The notes under the pieces were generated by a model. That model saw only the letters and a list, made by a program, of their open reading frames with translations, did no database searches and was not told the DNA's origin. Shown here in pieces: positions 17,579 through 27,465 of a DNA stretch of 64,000 nt. The DNA is from Helicobacter sp. 13S00401-1. GTDB taxonomy: Bacteria > Campylobacterota > Campylobacteria > Campylobacterales > Helicobacteraceae. Where the stretch lies: the NCBI RefSeq assembly GCF_002272925.1, contig NZ_MLAR01000001.1, positions 210,366-274,365 on the forward strand, given 5' to 3'. The first letter of the stretch is position 1, and the number at the start of each line of letters is the position of its first letter. The position numbers and the translations under genes were made by a program.

Positions 17579-19813
17579 ATGAAACCGATACCAAGGAACA
17601 CAAAGACTATAAAAAATGTCGTCTTATTTTTAGGCATTAGCATGGCCTTAAGTCAAAGTTTATTAGCAGATAGTACAGACAAAACCACTCCTAACACTAA
17701 GGCAAAAACACAAAAATTAAAAGCTATAGATACAGTTGGCGTAAGAGTTCATACCGGCACTTTTGAAAATACTCTAAATATAGGAGATAAGTTTTTAAGC
17801 GATACTCAAGCAAGCACCATAAGAGATATCACCCAAGCAGATTCTAGTCTTGAAGTAGGTGGAGGGTCTCAGATAGCTTCTAAACTTTATATAAGGGGTT
17901 TAGAAGAGCAGATGTTTAATGTAAGCGTGGATGGAATAACGCAAGGTGGTAACTCCTTTCACCACCAAGGAAGCATCAATCTAAACCCAGCTATCATAAA
18001 AAGCATAACTGTTCAAAAAGGTTATGCAAGTCCAGAGAGTGGGCCAGGTGCCTTAGTAGGATCTGTAAAAGTAGAAACTAAAAACGCCTTTGATATGTTA
18101 AGAGGCAGTAAGAAAAAATATGGCGCTATCTTAGATCTAGGAGCCTTTAGTAACTTTGGGCTTGATGGTAGTGCTGCTGTTTATGGAATCTTAGGCAAGG
18201 ATGGAATCTTAGGTAAGACTGGTATCATGCTTTATTATTCTAAGCAGTATATGCCTTATTATAGAGCAGGAGAGACTATATATGGTCCTCGTGGTTTTAT
18301 CAATCCAAAAGATAGAAACCAAAAAGTTCAGTCTAGTAAAAATAACTCTGATAACTTAGTAGCTAAGATAACAACTCAGTTAGATGAAAAAAACTCTTTT
18401 GAGTTTACATATAACTTTATGACTAACAACACCATAACTCCTTTTGCTGCAAACGTTATCATCCCTACAGAAAGCCCTCTTTTCAACAATGATCTTTTTA
18501 ACAATCAAGGAAGCTTTAAGTATGAGTATGACACTGATAAGTTTAAAGCTAACTGGAATACTTACTATTCCCAAAAAAAGCTTTTTTTATATCCACTAGA
18601 TGGGCAGCTAGATGAACATAGCACTGCTACTACTGAAGCTGAAAAAGAAGAAGCTAAAGAGCATGATGATGAAGTAAGACCGCTTAATATAGCAGTGCAA
18701 ACTGCAGGAAGTGACCTAGTTTTTACTAACACTTTTGGAAAAGATCAATCAACCATAAAGTATGGTCTTAACTATCAGCTTATCTATCAAAGTTTACGAA
18801 ACAGCTTTGTAAGCACTCCTCATGATCATACTCCAGAAGCTACTTCTCACTTTATAAATAGAGGCCGCGAGTTTGCAAACGTTATAGGAGGCTTTGTAAG
18901 TTTAAACTACTATATTTTAGATTCTCTAGCTTTAGAAGCAGGAAGTAGATATGACTTTTATAACTATGTCGATAAGTTTAATCAAGTGCATAACACTAAT
19001 AATGTAAGTCCAAGTGTGGCCTTAGTTTATACTCCATTAGATGGGCTAGATATCAAGCTAAGTTATGCTTACTCTATGAGGGGGGCTAAACCAACTGATG
19101 CGTCTTTGCTTTATAGCGTTGATGCCAACATAGATCCTAAGCTTAAAAGTGAGCAAGCACAAAATACTGAGCTAGATATAAACTATGGAGGTGAGCACTT
19201 TAATCTTAGAGGATCAGCCTACTATCAAAATATACATAACTTTATAAACACCTACTTTAATACCAACCCTAGTGATGAGCATGCTTTCTTGAAGACTAAT
19301 ATGCCAGGTTTTATAGAGATTCTAGGCTATGAAGTAGCAGGTAAGGTTATGTATGGTGGGTTTAGTGCAAGTCTTGGAGTTAGCCAGCAGTTCCCATTTT
19401 ATAAAGGCCACTATGGAATCACAGATAGCTTTGAGCTAGGGGCTTTTACTGGGGCTGTCCTAACTGCTAACTTAAACTATGACATAAAAGACTGGGGTTT
19501 AAGCTTTGGTTGGCTAAGTCGTATAGTTTTAACTACTGGTGATTTTAATGCTTATAATCTTTACTTTAACGTACTTGAGTCTTATCAAAAAGTGGGCTAT
19601 GACGTGCATAATCTTTATATAAACTATACACCACCTAAGCATGATAATCTAACCTTAAGGCTAGCTTTTACTAATATAGTTAATAGGCTTTATATAAACC
19701 CAGCCTCACCTAGAAAAGAAGTCTTTGCTAATCCATCAGATGGAGATGTAGCAAGTTTTCCTATATATGAACCAGGCTTTAATGTGAAATTTAGCCTAAG
19801 TTATAAGATCTAA
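17579..19813 (+). CDS. TonB-dependent outer membrane receptor, FrpB-like
   Basis: A 744-residue receptor with signal peptide (SMALSQSLLADS), plug domain (residues about 50-165, with LYIRGLEEQMFNVSVDGI and the ESGPGALVGSVKVET motif) and a 22-strand barrel ending in VKFSLSYKI. FrpB-type receptors take up iron, heme or nickel. Likely extracellular loops contain His and acidic residues (SFHHQG, DEHSTATT, KEHDDEVRP, PHDHTPEATSHF), which would suit a metal ligand. A Fur-like box precedes it. Monocistronic: a strong dyad follows the stop, and the next gene (yceI) is convergent. Substrate not determined by sequence. Confidence 0.85.
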   Translation: MKPIPRNTKTIKNVVLFLGISMALSQSLLADSTDKTTPNTKAKTQKLKAIDTVGVRVHTGTFENTLNIGDKFLSDTQASTIRDITQADSSLEVGGGSQIASKLYIRGLEEQMFNVSVDGITQGGNSFHHQGSINLNPAIIKSITVQKGYASPESGPGALVGSVKVETKNAFDMLRGSKKKYGAILDLGAFSNFGLDGSAAVYGILGKDGILGKTGIMLYYSKQYMPYYRAGETIYGPRGFINPKDRNQKVQSSKNNSDNLVAKITTQLDEKNSFEFTYNFMTNNTITPFAANVIIPTESPLFNNDLFNNQGSFKYEYDTDKFKANWNTYYSQKKLFLYPLDGQLDEHSTATTEAEKEEAKEHDDEVRPLNIAVQTAGSDLVFTNTFGKDQSTIKYGLNYQLIYQSLRNSFVSTPHDHTPEATSHFINRGREFANVIGGFVSLNYYILDSLALEAGSRYDFYNYVDKFNQVHNTNNVSPSVALVYTPLDGLDIKLSYAYSMRGAKPTDASLLYSVDANIDPKLKSEQAQNTELDINYGGEHFNLRGSAYYQNIHNFINTYFNTNPSDEHAFLKTNMPGFIEILGYEVAGKVMYGGFSASLGVSQQFPFYKGHYGITDSFELGAFTGAVLTANLNYDIKDWGLSFGWLSRIVLTTGDFNAYNLYFNVLESYQKVGYDVHNLYINYTPPKHDNLTLRLAFTNIVNRLYINPASPRKEVFANPSDGDVASFPIYEPGFNVKFSLSYKI

Positions 19814-19834
19814 ATATCTTTTAGCGCCTTTTAC

Positions 19835-19872
19835 ATATAAAGTGGATTCTACATATAGAATCTACTTTATAT
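19835..19872 (+). terminator. 17-bp hairpin built from inverted RGAATCT motifs, followed by a T-run
   Basis: The arms 19835-19851 and 19856-19872 pair over 17 bp with one G:T-type mismatch (GGATTCT against AGAATCT) and a 4-base loop. A T-rich stretch with six T in a row follows around 19885, so this looks like a terminator for the receptor gene. Confidence 0.65.
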
Positions 19873-20183
19873 AAAGTCTTTTCATTTTTTGAGAACGCAT
19901 TTGAAAGCGTATTTAACGGGTAGTTTTTATAGCAGTTTTTATAAGTGATGAAATTTCTAATAATTATAATTTTTTAAGCCAAGGGCATTCTTACCTTTGT
20001 TTTGTGCTGATAAAAAAACATACAAATAATAATCCATGTGCAAAAGAAACTGTTTGAATAAATATCTGTTTAATAGTGTGAATAGATTGGAATTGCTTAT
20101 AAAAATGATTTTTATTAAGAGGTAATTACTTCAAGCTTAAGTTTTTTATCTTTATGTTAGTAGGCAGCAAAGATTAAGTAAAG
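19873..20183. other. Intergenic sequence with one copy of a dispersed NYNY-tail element
   Basis: About 310 bases, no gene I can support. On the minus strand, 20009-19955 holds a stretch that matches 48414-48463 over roughly 48 bases and, in one frame, ends with NALGLKNYNY then stop. The rest is AT-rich with no further signal. Confidence 0.5.
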
Positions 20184-20239
20184 TTAGATTCTATAAAATT
20201 TGCAGAAGGGGTTTTAGACCCTATAATCATAGAATCTAA
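20184..20239 (-). terminator. Long dyad of inverted AGATTCT motifs between receptor and yceI
   Basis: The 11-bp arms 20184-20194 (TTAGATTCTAT) and 20229-20239 are perfect reverse complements, separated by 34 bases that contain a small GGG/CCC stem. Placed between convergent genes, just past the stop of yceI, it could end transcription from the minus strand or both strands. Confidence 0.5.
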
Positions 20240-20287
20240 AACAACAGATGCAAAGCATCTTTATATTAAAGCCTTAAAGCTAGTAGT

Positions 20288-20851
20288 TTAGTTGTTAAGT
20301 GGGGCTTCAAACATGATTTTTACTTGAGGCCAAGTTAAGCCTTTATGACCTGCTGCTGCTTTTGTAAGAGAAAGTACTGATTTTTCAAGTCCAAAGGCAT
20401 TTAGATCTAGTACACCTTTACCTTCTATCTTTCCATCATCTAGTTCATATTTTAATGGCACTATGGCACTTTTACCATTCATCTTAACTTTTGCAGTTAT
20501 GGTTCCTTGCTTATCACCAACTGTCACTTTTTCAAAGACAACTTCTATCTTGCCTTTTTTTTGGAAAGTCTCAAAGAAGGCATGCTTCATATTGTTAGTT
20601 ATAGGCTCAGCTGGCATTAAAACGCTCATAGGATTAAAAGTCGCTTTTGCACCAGTAAGTTGACCTTTTATGCTGCTGCTATCTTTTCCAAAAGTATAGT
20701 GGGCATCTTTAAAAGTGCCTGATGTGCCTACTTTTTCAACAGTTTTAAAACCTTCAAAACTGCTTTGAAACTTGCTTGTATCTATAGTTGTTGCCATGGC
20801 CATAGCACCAAATGCACTTATAGCAGCTAGTGCTAATACGATCTTTTTCAT
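20288..20851 (-). CDS. YceI-family periplasmic protein
   Basis: A 187-residue exported protein with a clear signal peptide (MKKIVLALAAISAFGAMAMA, 20 residues). The fold family is a lipocalin-like beta barrel that in other bacteria binds isoprenoid chains such as octaprenyl phenol. Typical family features are DAHYTFGKDSSSIKGQLTGAKATF, GTITAKVKMNGK and a C-terminal beta stretch. Close homologs are common in Helicobacter and Campylobacter, with acid stress suggested in some; the ligand here is unknown. It diverges from the PepSY-like membrane protein (160 bases away). The shared gap may carry both promoters. Confidence 0.85.
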   Translation of the reverse strand: MKKIVLALAAISAFGAMAMATTIDTSKFQSSFEGFKTVEKVGTSGTFKDAHYTFGKDSSSIKGQLTGAKATFNPMSVLMPAEPITNNMKHAFFETFQKKGKIEVVFEKVTVGDKQGTITAKVKMNGKSAIVPLKYELDDGKIEGKGVLDLNAFGLEKSVLSLTKAAAGHKGLTWPQVKIMFEAPLNN

Positions 20852-21011
20852 GATAATGCTCCTTATTTTTTATATCCGTATAGACTACCTAATATTTCTC
20901 ATTTTGACTGCTAAAGAGAAACAAAAATACATCATTTTTAACTTTTCTTTACAAAAAATATGAAAGTAAGATAATATTTACTCTTATAACTATAACTATA
21001 AAGGTGAAAGC

Positions 21012-21602
21012 ATGGATGGCATGGTGGCTAAAAAAAATCGAAGATACAAAAATATTAAGTCTAAATTCTTTAGGGCTATGCATATGTATCTAAGTGTATT
21101 TTTCTTGCCTTGGGTTTTAGCTTATATCGCAACTGGTATTATGTACATATCAGGGTTTAATCAAGATGCAGGAGCCACTAAGCAAAACTTTATTTTAGAA
21201 CGCTATGTAGATAAAAAAGAAGACTTACTTCAAGCCTTAAAAGATCACGCTAGTGCTAATAGCTTGCGAGTACCAGATTCTAAACCTAGTGGCATTAAAG
21301 GCGAAAAACTTGGGCTTAGCTTAGCAACTCCAGGCTATGCTTTAAACATAGTCTCAAAAGATAATAAAACTACAGTAAGCACCATAGATAGAACTTTTCT
21401 TGGAGTTATGCTTATGATGCATAAAAGCAAGGCAGGTATGTTGGTTAATATATTTGCCATTGCCTTTGCTGTTAGCATGGTGCTTTTATATCTATCTGGG
21501 TTTATTTATACTGCATGGTGTAAACACTATAGAAAGTCTTCTATCATCACATTAATTGTTGGTTTTGTTGTGTTCTTTGGTCTTTTTTGGCTTTCTCTTT
21601 AA
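21012..21602 (+). CDS. PepSY-associated membrane protein
   Basis: A 196-residue protein with two or three membrane helices: about 20-45 (FRAMHMYLSVFFLPWVLAYI), about 140-170 and 175-195. Between the first and second lies a periplasmic domain of roughly 90 residues. The arrangement RxxHxxxS in the first helix and MMHKSKAG before the second is the PepSY-associated TM helix pattern found in reductase-like and metal-uptake-linked proteins. The histidines might ligate heme, but this is guesswork. An AAAGGTG ribosome binding site precedes the ATG. Monocistronic, divergent from yceI. Confidence 0.7.
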   Translation: MDGMVAKKNRRYKNIKSKFFRAMHMYLSVFFLPWVLAYIATGIMYISGFNQDAGATKQNFILERYVDKKEDLLQALKDHASANSLRVPDSKPSGIKGEKLGLSLATPGYALNIVSKDNKTTVSTIDRTFLGVMLMMHKSKAGMLVNIFAIAFAVSMVLLYLSGFIYTAWCKHYRKSSIITLIVGFVVFFGLFWLSL

Positions 21603-21690
21603 ACTCTTTAGTACTTTATTAAGTACTTTAAAGTCAGTTTTTGGAATCTTCAAGTAAGCTTACATAAAGCAAAACTTTTTAAGGATGTGC

Positions 21691-23232
21691 ATGCAAAACA
21701 ATCAAGCAGATATTTTAATACTAGACTTTGGTAGTCAGTACACTCAACTAATCGCAAGGCGTTTACGTGAGCATGGATTTTACGCCGAGATTGTTCCCTA
21801 TTTTGAAAAGATAGATTCTATAAGGGCTAAAAGCCCTAAGGGTTTGATACTTAGTGGAGGTCCAGCAAGTATCTATGAAGAAGATGCTTATAAGCCAAAC
21901 TTAGAGATCTTTGATCTAAACATACCTATATTAGGCATCTGTTATGGTATGCAGTTTTTGGTTGACTACTTTGGAGGCAAGGTAGCAAGAGCAGAAAAGC
22001 AAGAGTACGGTAAGGCTAAGTTAAAAATAGACACTAAGCAAGCTATATTTAAAGGTATTAATCAAGATAGTATTGTTTGGATGAGTCATGCAGATAAAGT
22101 AGAAAGCTTACCTGAAGGGTTTAGCTCTATAGCATCAAGTGATAATACTGCAAATTGTGCATTTTTATGTGACAAGCAAAAAGTTTATGGTTTTCAGTTT
22201 CACCCTGAAGTAGTTCACTCTGAAGAGGGCTTTAAGTTTTTATCTAACTTTGCAGAGCTTTGTGGTGTTAAGCCAGAGTTTAATATGGATACATTTTTAA
22301 GCTATGAGATAGAAAACTTACAAAAGAGGATAAAAACTGGCAAGGTGCTTTGTGCAGTCAGTGGTGGAGTAGATTCTAGTGTGGTAGCTACCCTTTTATA
22401 TAAGGCTTTAGGAGAGCGCGTTATACCTGTTTTTGTAGATACGGGGCTTTTAAGAGAGGGTGAGAGGGATGCAGTTTGTATGATGTTTAAGCAGTATCTA
22501 AATGTACCACTTATCACAATAGATGCTAAGGATATATTTTTAGAGCGCTTAAAAGACGTAGTTGAGCCAGAGCAAAAAAGAAAGATCATAGGAGAGACTT
22601 TTATAGAGCTTTTTGAAAAAGAAGCAGCAAATCACAGTGATATAAAGTATCTTGCCCAAGGTACTTTATACCCAGATGTTATAGAATCTACTAGTGCAAA
22701 AGGACCTTCAAAAGTTATAAAGTCTCACCATAACGTTGGGGGCTTGCCTGAAAAGATGAATCTAGAGTTAGTTGAGCCTTTAAGAGAGCTTTTTAAAGAT
22801 GAGGTTAGAAACTTAGGGCTAAAACTAGGCATGGCAAAGCCTATGCTTTTAAGGCACCCTTTCCCAGGTCCTGGCCTTGCTATTAGGATTATAGGCAGTG
22901 TGGATGAAGAAAGTTTACACATCCTTAGAAAGGCAGATAATATCCTCTTAGATGAATTGCATAACTTTGGATTCTATAATAAAGTATGGCAGGCCTTTGT
23001 CGTGCTTTTAAACGTGAAGTCAGTTGGCGTTATGGGTGATAATAGGACTTATGAGAACACAGCTTGTGTAAGAGTAGTTGAGGCAAGTGATGGCATGAGT
23101 GCAGTTTTTGCACATCTTCCTTATGAGCTTTTAGAAAAAGTATCAAGTCGTATTATAAATGAAGTAGATGGGATTAATAGAGTGGTTTATGATATATCTA
23201 GTAAGCCACCAGCCACTATAGAGTGGGAGTAA
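21691..23232 (+). CDS. guaA: GMP synthase (glutamine-hydrolysing)
   Basis: Converts XMP to GMP using glutamine and ATP. The N-terminal class I amidotransferase domain carries [10 protein letters not shown] (catalytic Cys near residue 82) and the His/Glu pair in [13 protein letters not shown]. The ATP-pyrophosphatase domain has the P-loop [10 protein letters not shown] near residue 226. The C-terminal dimerisation domain ends [17 protein letters not shown], as in the family. An ATG at 21685 also exists, but AAGG lies directly against it, so the ATG at 21691 has the proper spacing. About 513 residues. Confidence 0.96.
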   Translation: MQNNQADILILDFGSQYTQLIARRLREHGFYAEIVPYFEKIDSIRAKSPKGLILSGGPASIYEEDAYKPNLEIFDLNIPILGICYGMQFLVDYFGGKVARAEKQEYGKAKLKIDTKQAIFKGINQDSIVWMSHADKVESLPEGFSSIASSDNTANCAFLCDKQKVYGFQFHPEVVHSEEGFKFLSNFAELCGVKPEFNMDTFLSYEIENLQKRIKTGKVLCAVSGGVDSSVVATLLYKALGERVIPVFVDTGLLREGERDAVCMMFKQYLNVPLITIDAKDIFLERLKDVVEPEQKRKIIGETFIELFEKEAANHSDIKYLAQGTLYPDVIESTSAKGPSKVIKSHHNVGGLPEKMNLELVEPLRELFKDEVRNLGLKLGMAKPMLLRHPFPGPGLAIRIIGSVDEESLHILRKADNILLDELHNFGFYNKVWQAFVVLLNVKSVGVMGDNRTYENTACVRVVEASDGMSAVFAHLPYELLEKVSSRIINEVDGINRVVYDISSKPPATIEWE

Positions 23233-23274
23233 AAGTATCAGAGGTATTTGATAGGTCTATATAAGGAGACACAT

Positions 23275-25395
23275 ATGAACTCAAAACATGATGATAAGCA
23301 AAATGAAAGATTTTTTAATAGAGAGTTAAGTTGGCTTAGATTTAACGCACGTGTTTTAAACGAGGCAAAGTCTAATATACCAGTACTAGAAAGATTGAAA
23401 TTTATAGCTATATATTTTACTAACTTAGATGAGTTTTATATGATAAGAGTGGCAGGTCTTATGAGCCTTTATACTAATGGCATCATAGAAAGTGGTGCTG
23501 ATAAGCTAACTCCACTAGAACAGCTTACTTATATAAGAGAGTACTTGCATAAAGAAAAGTCTTATGTAGAAACTTTGTATGAAGACATTAAAGATGAACT
23601 AGCAAAAAACAACCTTATACTAAAACGCTTTGAGCAGCTAGGTAAAGATGATAAGTTAAAGATGAGGGAGTATTTTAAAAACTATCTTTATCCTATCATC
23701 GTACCTATAGTAGTTGATGCAACCCATCCTTTCCCTCACTTAAACAACCTTAGCTTTGCTATAGCTATAAAGCTAAAAGATATAGAAAGTGGTAATGTCA
23801 AATATGGCATAGTTAGGATTCCAAGAGTTTTGAAGAGATTTATTAGCGTTTGTCCTTATAACTACACGTTAGTAGAAGAAGTAGTTGGAGAGTTTGCAGA
23901 AGAGCTTTTTACAGGTTATGAAAGCTTAGCTTATGTGCCTTTTAGGGTTACAAGAAATGCAGACATGGAGATAGAAGAAGAAGAAGCAGATGACTTTATA
24001 GCTTTGATGAGTGAAGGTATAAGGGCGCGTAAAAAAGGCGAGATAGTAAGACTAGAGATAGGTAAGCCTAATGTAGAAGGTGAGAAAAAAAATCTTATAC
24101 AGTTTATAAAACGTCAAATCAAAGTAAAAGCTGGTATGAGTGATCTTGATATATATGAGTACACTATGCCACTAGGAGGGGGTGCATTTTGGGAGTTAAT
24201 CGCTTTAAAAGAGTATGCTAACTTGCTAAGCCCAACTTATGTCCCAAAGATTTTGCCCCCCCTAGAAGATAGCTCTACGTCTATATTTTCTCATATAGAT
24301 AATGGCGATATTATGCTTTTTCACCCTTATGAAAGCTTTGAGCCAGTAGTTAACTTTATACAACAAGCTTCAAAAGATGATAAGGTTTTATCCATACGTA
24401 TGACGCTTTATAGGACGGGGAAAAATAGCTCCATAATTAGAGCTCTAACAGAAGCAGCTGAAAACAAGCAAGTTACAGTTTTAGTTGAGTTAAAAGCTAG
24501 GTTTGATGAAGAAAACAACCTCCACTGGGCTAAAGCTTTAGAATCTGCTGGCGCTCATGTAATCTATGGAATCCCAAATCTAAAAGTACACGCCAAGATA
24601 GCCTTAGTAGTTAGGAAAGATGAAGGTAAGCTAAAAGAGTATGTTCACTTAAGCACAGGAAACTATAACTCAGCCACTGCTAAGATTTATACTGATGTAA
24701 GTCTTTTTACTGCTAATACTAATTTTGGAAAAGATGCTATAAAACTCTTTCACTCTCTTTCAACTGGGACTACTCCGAAGACTTATTTAAATACGCTTTA
24801 TACTGCGCCAACTCAGATAAAGCCTAAGCTTTTAAGTCTTATAGCTGGTGAGATAGCCCATAAAGAACAAGGTCATATCATCTTAAAAGCTAATGCTTGC
24901 GTAGATGTAGATGTGATAAATGCGCTTTATGAAGCTTCAAATGCTGGAGTAAAGATAGATATGATAATAAGAGGGATTTGCTGCTTGCGACCTGGCGTAA
25001 AAGGCATGAGTGAAAATATAAGAGTGTTTTCTTTGATAGGAAAGTATCTAGAGCACGCAAGGATATACTACTTTAAGCATGATGTTAATCAAGTTTACTT
25101 TTCAAGTGCTGATATCATGCCTAGAAACTTGGAGAGAAGAGTAGAGCTACTAACTCCAGTACTAGTGGAATCTCTAAGAACTAAGCTTACTACTTTGCTA
25201 GATCTTCAGTTAAAAGATAATGTACAGCTTTATAGTTTAGATTCTAATGGTGAGTACATAAAGGTGCATAATAATGATAAGCCTATGTCTTCTCAAATCT
25301 TTTATGAAGACCATATAACTAAACTTTATGATGGCACAAGCCGTCATCATCAAAAGATAAAAAAACTACTTTCTAGGTACACTCGTGAAAGCTAG
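23275..25395 (+). CDS. ppk: Polyphosphate kinase 1
   Basis: Makes polyphosphate from ATP, and the reverse. I start at ATG 23275, which has AAGGAG 8 bases upstream; a further in-frame start at 23248 lacks one. About 706 residues. Family features: NRELSWLRFNARVL at the N-terminus, VPIVVDATHPFPHL, the phospho-histidine segment LKVHAKIALVVR (near residue 440, His in VHAK), and IRGICCLRPGVKG with a second conserved HARIYYF histidine near residue 590. A short C7 tract (around 24255) lies inside the gene but does not break the frame. Confidence 0.96.
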   Translation: MNSKHDDKQNERFFNRELSWLRFNARVLNEAKSNIPVLERLKFIAIYFTNLDEFYMIRVAGLMSLYTNGIIESGADKLTPLEQLTYIREYLHKEKSYVETLYEDIKDELAKNNLILKRFEQLGKDDKLKMREYFKNYLYPIIVPIVVDATHPFPHLNNLSFAIAIKLKDIESGNVKYGIVRIPRVLKRFISVCPYNYTLVEEVVGEFAEELFTGYESLAYVPFRVTRNADMEIEEEEADDFIALMSEGIRARKKGEIVRLEIGKPNVEGEKKNLIQFIKRQIKVKAGMSDLDIYEYTMPLGGGAFWELIALKEYANLLSPTYVPKILPPLEDSSTSIFSHIDNGDIMLFHPYESFEPVVNFIQQASKDDKVLSIRMTLYRTGKNSSIIRALTEAAENKQVTVLVELKARFDEENNLHWAKALESAGAHVIYGIPNLKVHAKIALVVRKDEGKLKEYVHLSTGNYNSATAKIYTDVSLFTANTNFGKDAIKLFHSLSTGTTPKTYLNTLYTAPTQIKPKLLSLIAGEIAHKEQGHIILKANACVDVDVINALYEASNAGVKIDMIIRGICCLRPGVKGMSENIRVFSLIGKYLEHARIYYFKHDVNQVYFSSADIMPRNLERRVELLTPVLVESLRTKLTTLLDLQLKDNVQLYSLDSNGEYIKVHNNDKPMSSQIFYEDHITKLYDGTSRHHQKIKKLLSRYTRES

Positions 25396-25434
25396 AAATA
25401 GTTACAAATAAAATCAAAATAGGAGTTTTTTCAC

Positions 25435-26178
25435 ATGAAGTTTTCAGGTAAAAATGTTTTAATCACAGGTGCTAGCAAAGGCATAGGCGCAGATATAGCT
25501 AGGACTTTAGCAGGCTTTGGATTAAAAGTATGGATAAATTATAGAAGTAATGCTGAGCTTGCTTTAAAACTAAAAGCAGAGCTAGATTCTAAAGGATTCC
25601 AAAGTGCTGTAGTGCCATTTGATGCAACTAGTGAGGCTGAGTTTATAGAAGCCATAAAGTTAATAGTTGAGTGTGATGGCGAGCTTTCTTACCTAGTAAA
25701 TAACGCCGGTATCACTAATGACAAGCTAGCTTTGCGTATGAAGCTAGAAGACTTTGATTCTGTCATAAAAGGGAATCTTAACTCTTGCTTTATAGGATGC
25801 AGGGAAGCTTTAAAAGTTATGAGTAAGCAAAAAAGTGGAAGCGTAGTTAATATCTCTTCCATAGTAGGCGAAAGGGGCAATGCTGGTCAAGTAAACTATA
25901 GTGCGAGCAAAGGTGGCATGATAGCTATGACTAAGAGCTTTGCTTATGAAGGAGCTATGAGAGGCGTTAGATTTAATACTATTACTCCAGGCTTTATAAG
26001 AACAGATATGACTGAAGAGCTAAGTGAAGAAGTTAAAGAAAGCTATGTAAATGCTATCCCTTTAAAAAGACTAGGAGAAGGCAGTGATATAGCTAATGGC
26101 GTGGCATTTTTACTAAGTGATTATTCAAGTTATATAACTGGAGAAGTCTTAAAGATAAATGGCGGGATGTATATGTAA
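25435..26178 (+). CDS. fabG: 3-oxoacyl-[acyl-carrier-protein] reductase
   Basis: NADPH-dependent short-chain dehydrogenase of the fatty acid cycle. The 247-residue protein has the nucleotide-binding TGASKGIGADIA at residues 11-22, NNAGIT near residue 87, the catalytic Ser in NISSIVGE (near 138) and the YSASK Tyr-Lys pair (near 155), and PGFIRTDM afterwards. A good AGGAG precedes the ATG. In many relatives acpP follows fabG; here a GspF-like gene follows, 25 bases on. Confidence 0.94.
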   Translation: MKFSGKNVLITGASKGIGADIARTLAGFGLKVWINYRSNAELALKLKAELDSKGFQSAVVPFDATSEAEFIEAIKLIVECDGELSYLVNNAGITNDKLALRMKLEDFDSVIKGNLNSCFIGCREALKVMSKQKSGSVVNISSIVGERGNAGQVNYSASKGGMIAMTKSFAYEGAMRGVRFNTITPGFIRTDMTEELSEEVKESYVNAIPLKRLGEGSDIANGVAFLLSDYSSYITGEVLKINGGMYM

Positions 26179-26203
26179 GCATTCTATAAAATAAAGGCTA
26201 GGC

Positions 26204-27382
26204 TTGAAGCGTTTTGAATGCACTTATATAAAAGATACTAAAACTTTTAAAAAAACTTTCTTTGGTAAAGATGCAAAGACTATTTGCCTAAGGCTAGAAA
26301 AAAAGGGCTTTTTAATAGTTGGCATAAAAGAGTTAGCTTTTTTGGGTGATCTTTTTAGTGCGTCTTTGATAGAAGAAAGTGAAAGTATGTTTTGGCAGTT
26401 AAGCCATGGTCTAGCCTCTGGTATGCCTTTACTTTTGCTTTTAGATTCTATTTTCGAAAATCTTTATCATAGGGATGTAAAAGCCCTAGTCTTAGATATA
26501 AAAGCAAGTATACAAAAAGGACACCCTATAAGTTCTGCTTTAAAAAGACATCCAAAAGTTTGTTCTCCTTTTATCTGTGCTATCTATGAAGTAGGTGAGA
26601 AAAGTGGCAATGTAAGCGAGGTTTGCAAGATCTGTGCTAATGAGATAAAAGCTAAAAATGAGTTAAAAAACTCCTTTAAAAAAAGCCTTATCTACCCAGT
26701 ATTTATGCTTATATCTATATTCATTGCAGTTGTGGGCATAAGCTTATATGTAGTACCTGAGTTTGTGGGTATCTTTGAAAGCTTTGAAGCTACTTTACCT
26801 CTTCCAACACTACTTTTAACAGCCTTAAGCGATATGGTAAGTAGTTACTATCTATACTTTTTAGGCTTTATCATCCTAGTAGCATGGGCTTTGTTTTATT
26901 TAAAAAGGCGTTATGTTTATCTTTTTAGCTATCTTGTTTTTAGATTCCCACTTTTTGGTAAGGCCATGTTTTATTATGAGATGCATAGATTTTCCTTAGT
27001 GCTTTTTTACTTTATAAAAAGCTCTTACCCTATAGATAAAGCGCTTTTTACAACTATAGGTTTTTGTAATAACTTATATATAAAAGGTAGGCTTTCTATA
27101 GTGCATGATAAGCTTTTGCTTGGCCAAACTTTAAGTACAGGCTTTAAGGCAACTAAGTTAGATATAGCTAATATCTCTTTAATCCAAAATGGAGAAAAAA
27201 CAGGCAACTTAGACTTTGCTATGGACTTTAATGCAAAGTATTACAAACGCATGCACTATAGTTTGCTAACTAAGATAGTCTCTAGTCTTTCACCTGTGCT
27301 TACTATAGTAGTTGGACTTATAATCTTGTTTTTAGCTTTAGCTGTTATAACTCCTATGTGGGAGCTAGTGGGCAGTGTGTAA
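26204..27382 (+). CDS. Type II secretion / type IV pilus platform protein, GspF-like (possible CtsF)
   Basis: An inner-membrane platform protein of the GspF/PilC family, 392 residues. Two copies of the T2SSF domain are visible: about 55-175 (FWQLSHGLASGMPLLLLLDS) and about 260-380 (FSLVLFYFIKSSYPIDKALF), with TM helices near 165-190, 215-235 and 360-385. The TTG start at 26204 overlaps nothing. There is no GspE, GspD or prepilin peptidase beside it. The prepilin-like gene at 16028 is the only other such component in the window. In Campylobacter jejuni the homolog CtsF serves natural transformation, so a DNA-uptake role is a fair guess. Confidence 0.8.
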   Translation: MKRFECTYIKDTKTFKKTFFGKDAKTICLRLEKKGFLIVGIKELAFLGDLFSASLIEESESMFWQLSHGLASGMPLLLLLDSIFENLYHRDVKALVLDIKASIQKGHPISSALKRHPKVCSPFICAIYEVGEKSGNVSEVCKICANEIKAKNELKNSFKKSLIYPVFMLISIFIAVVGISLYVVPEFVGIFESFEATLPLPTLLLTALSDMVSSYYLYFLGFIILVAWALFYLKRRYVYLFSYLVFRFPLFGKAMFYYEMHRFSLVLFYFIKSSYPIDKALFTTIGFCNNLYIKGRLSIVHDKLLLGQTLSTGFKATKLDIANISLIQNGEKTGNLDFAMDFNAKYYKRMHYSLLTKIVSSLSPVLTIVVGLIILFLALAVITPMWELVGSV

Positions 27383-27465
27383 AAGCTTGTAAGCTCTATT
27401 TGCTTTAATCGTTAAATCTTATATGATAAAATGTAAGATTAATTTCATCCTAGAAGAGGTTTAAT

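Noticed and set aside
24250..24262. C7 tract in ppk as a phase-variation switch
   Set aside because: Short for a switch and the reading frame is intact on both sides.
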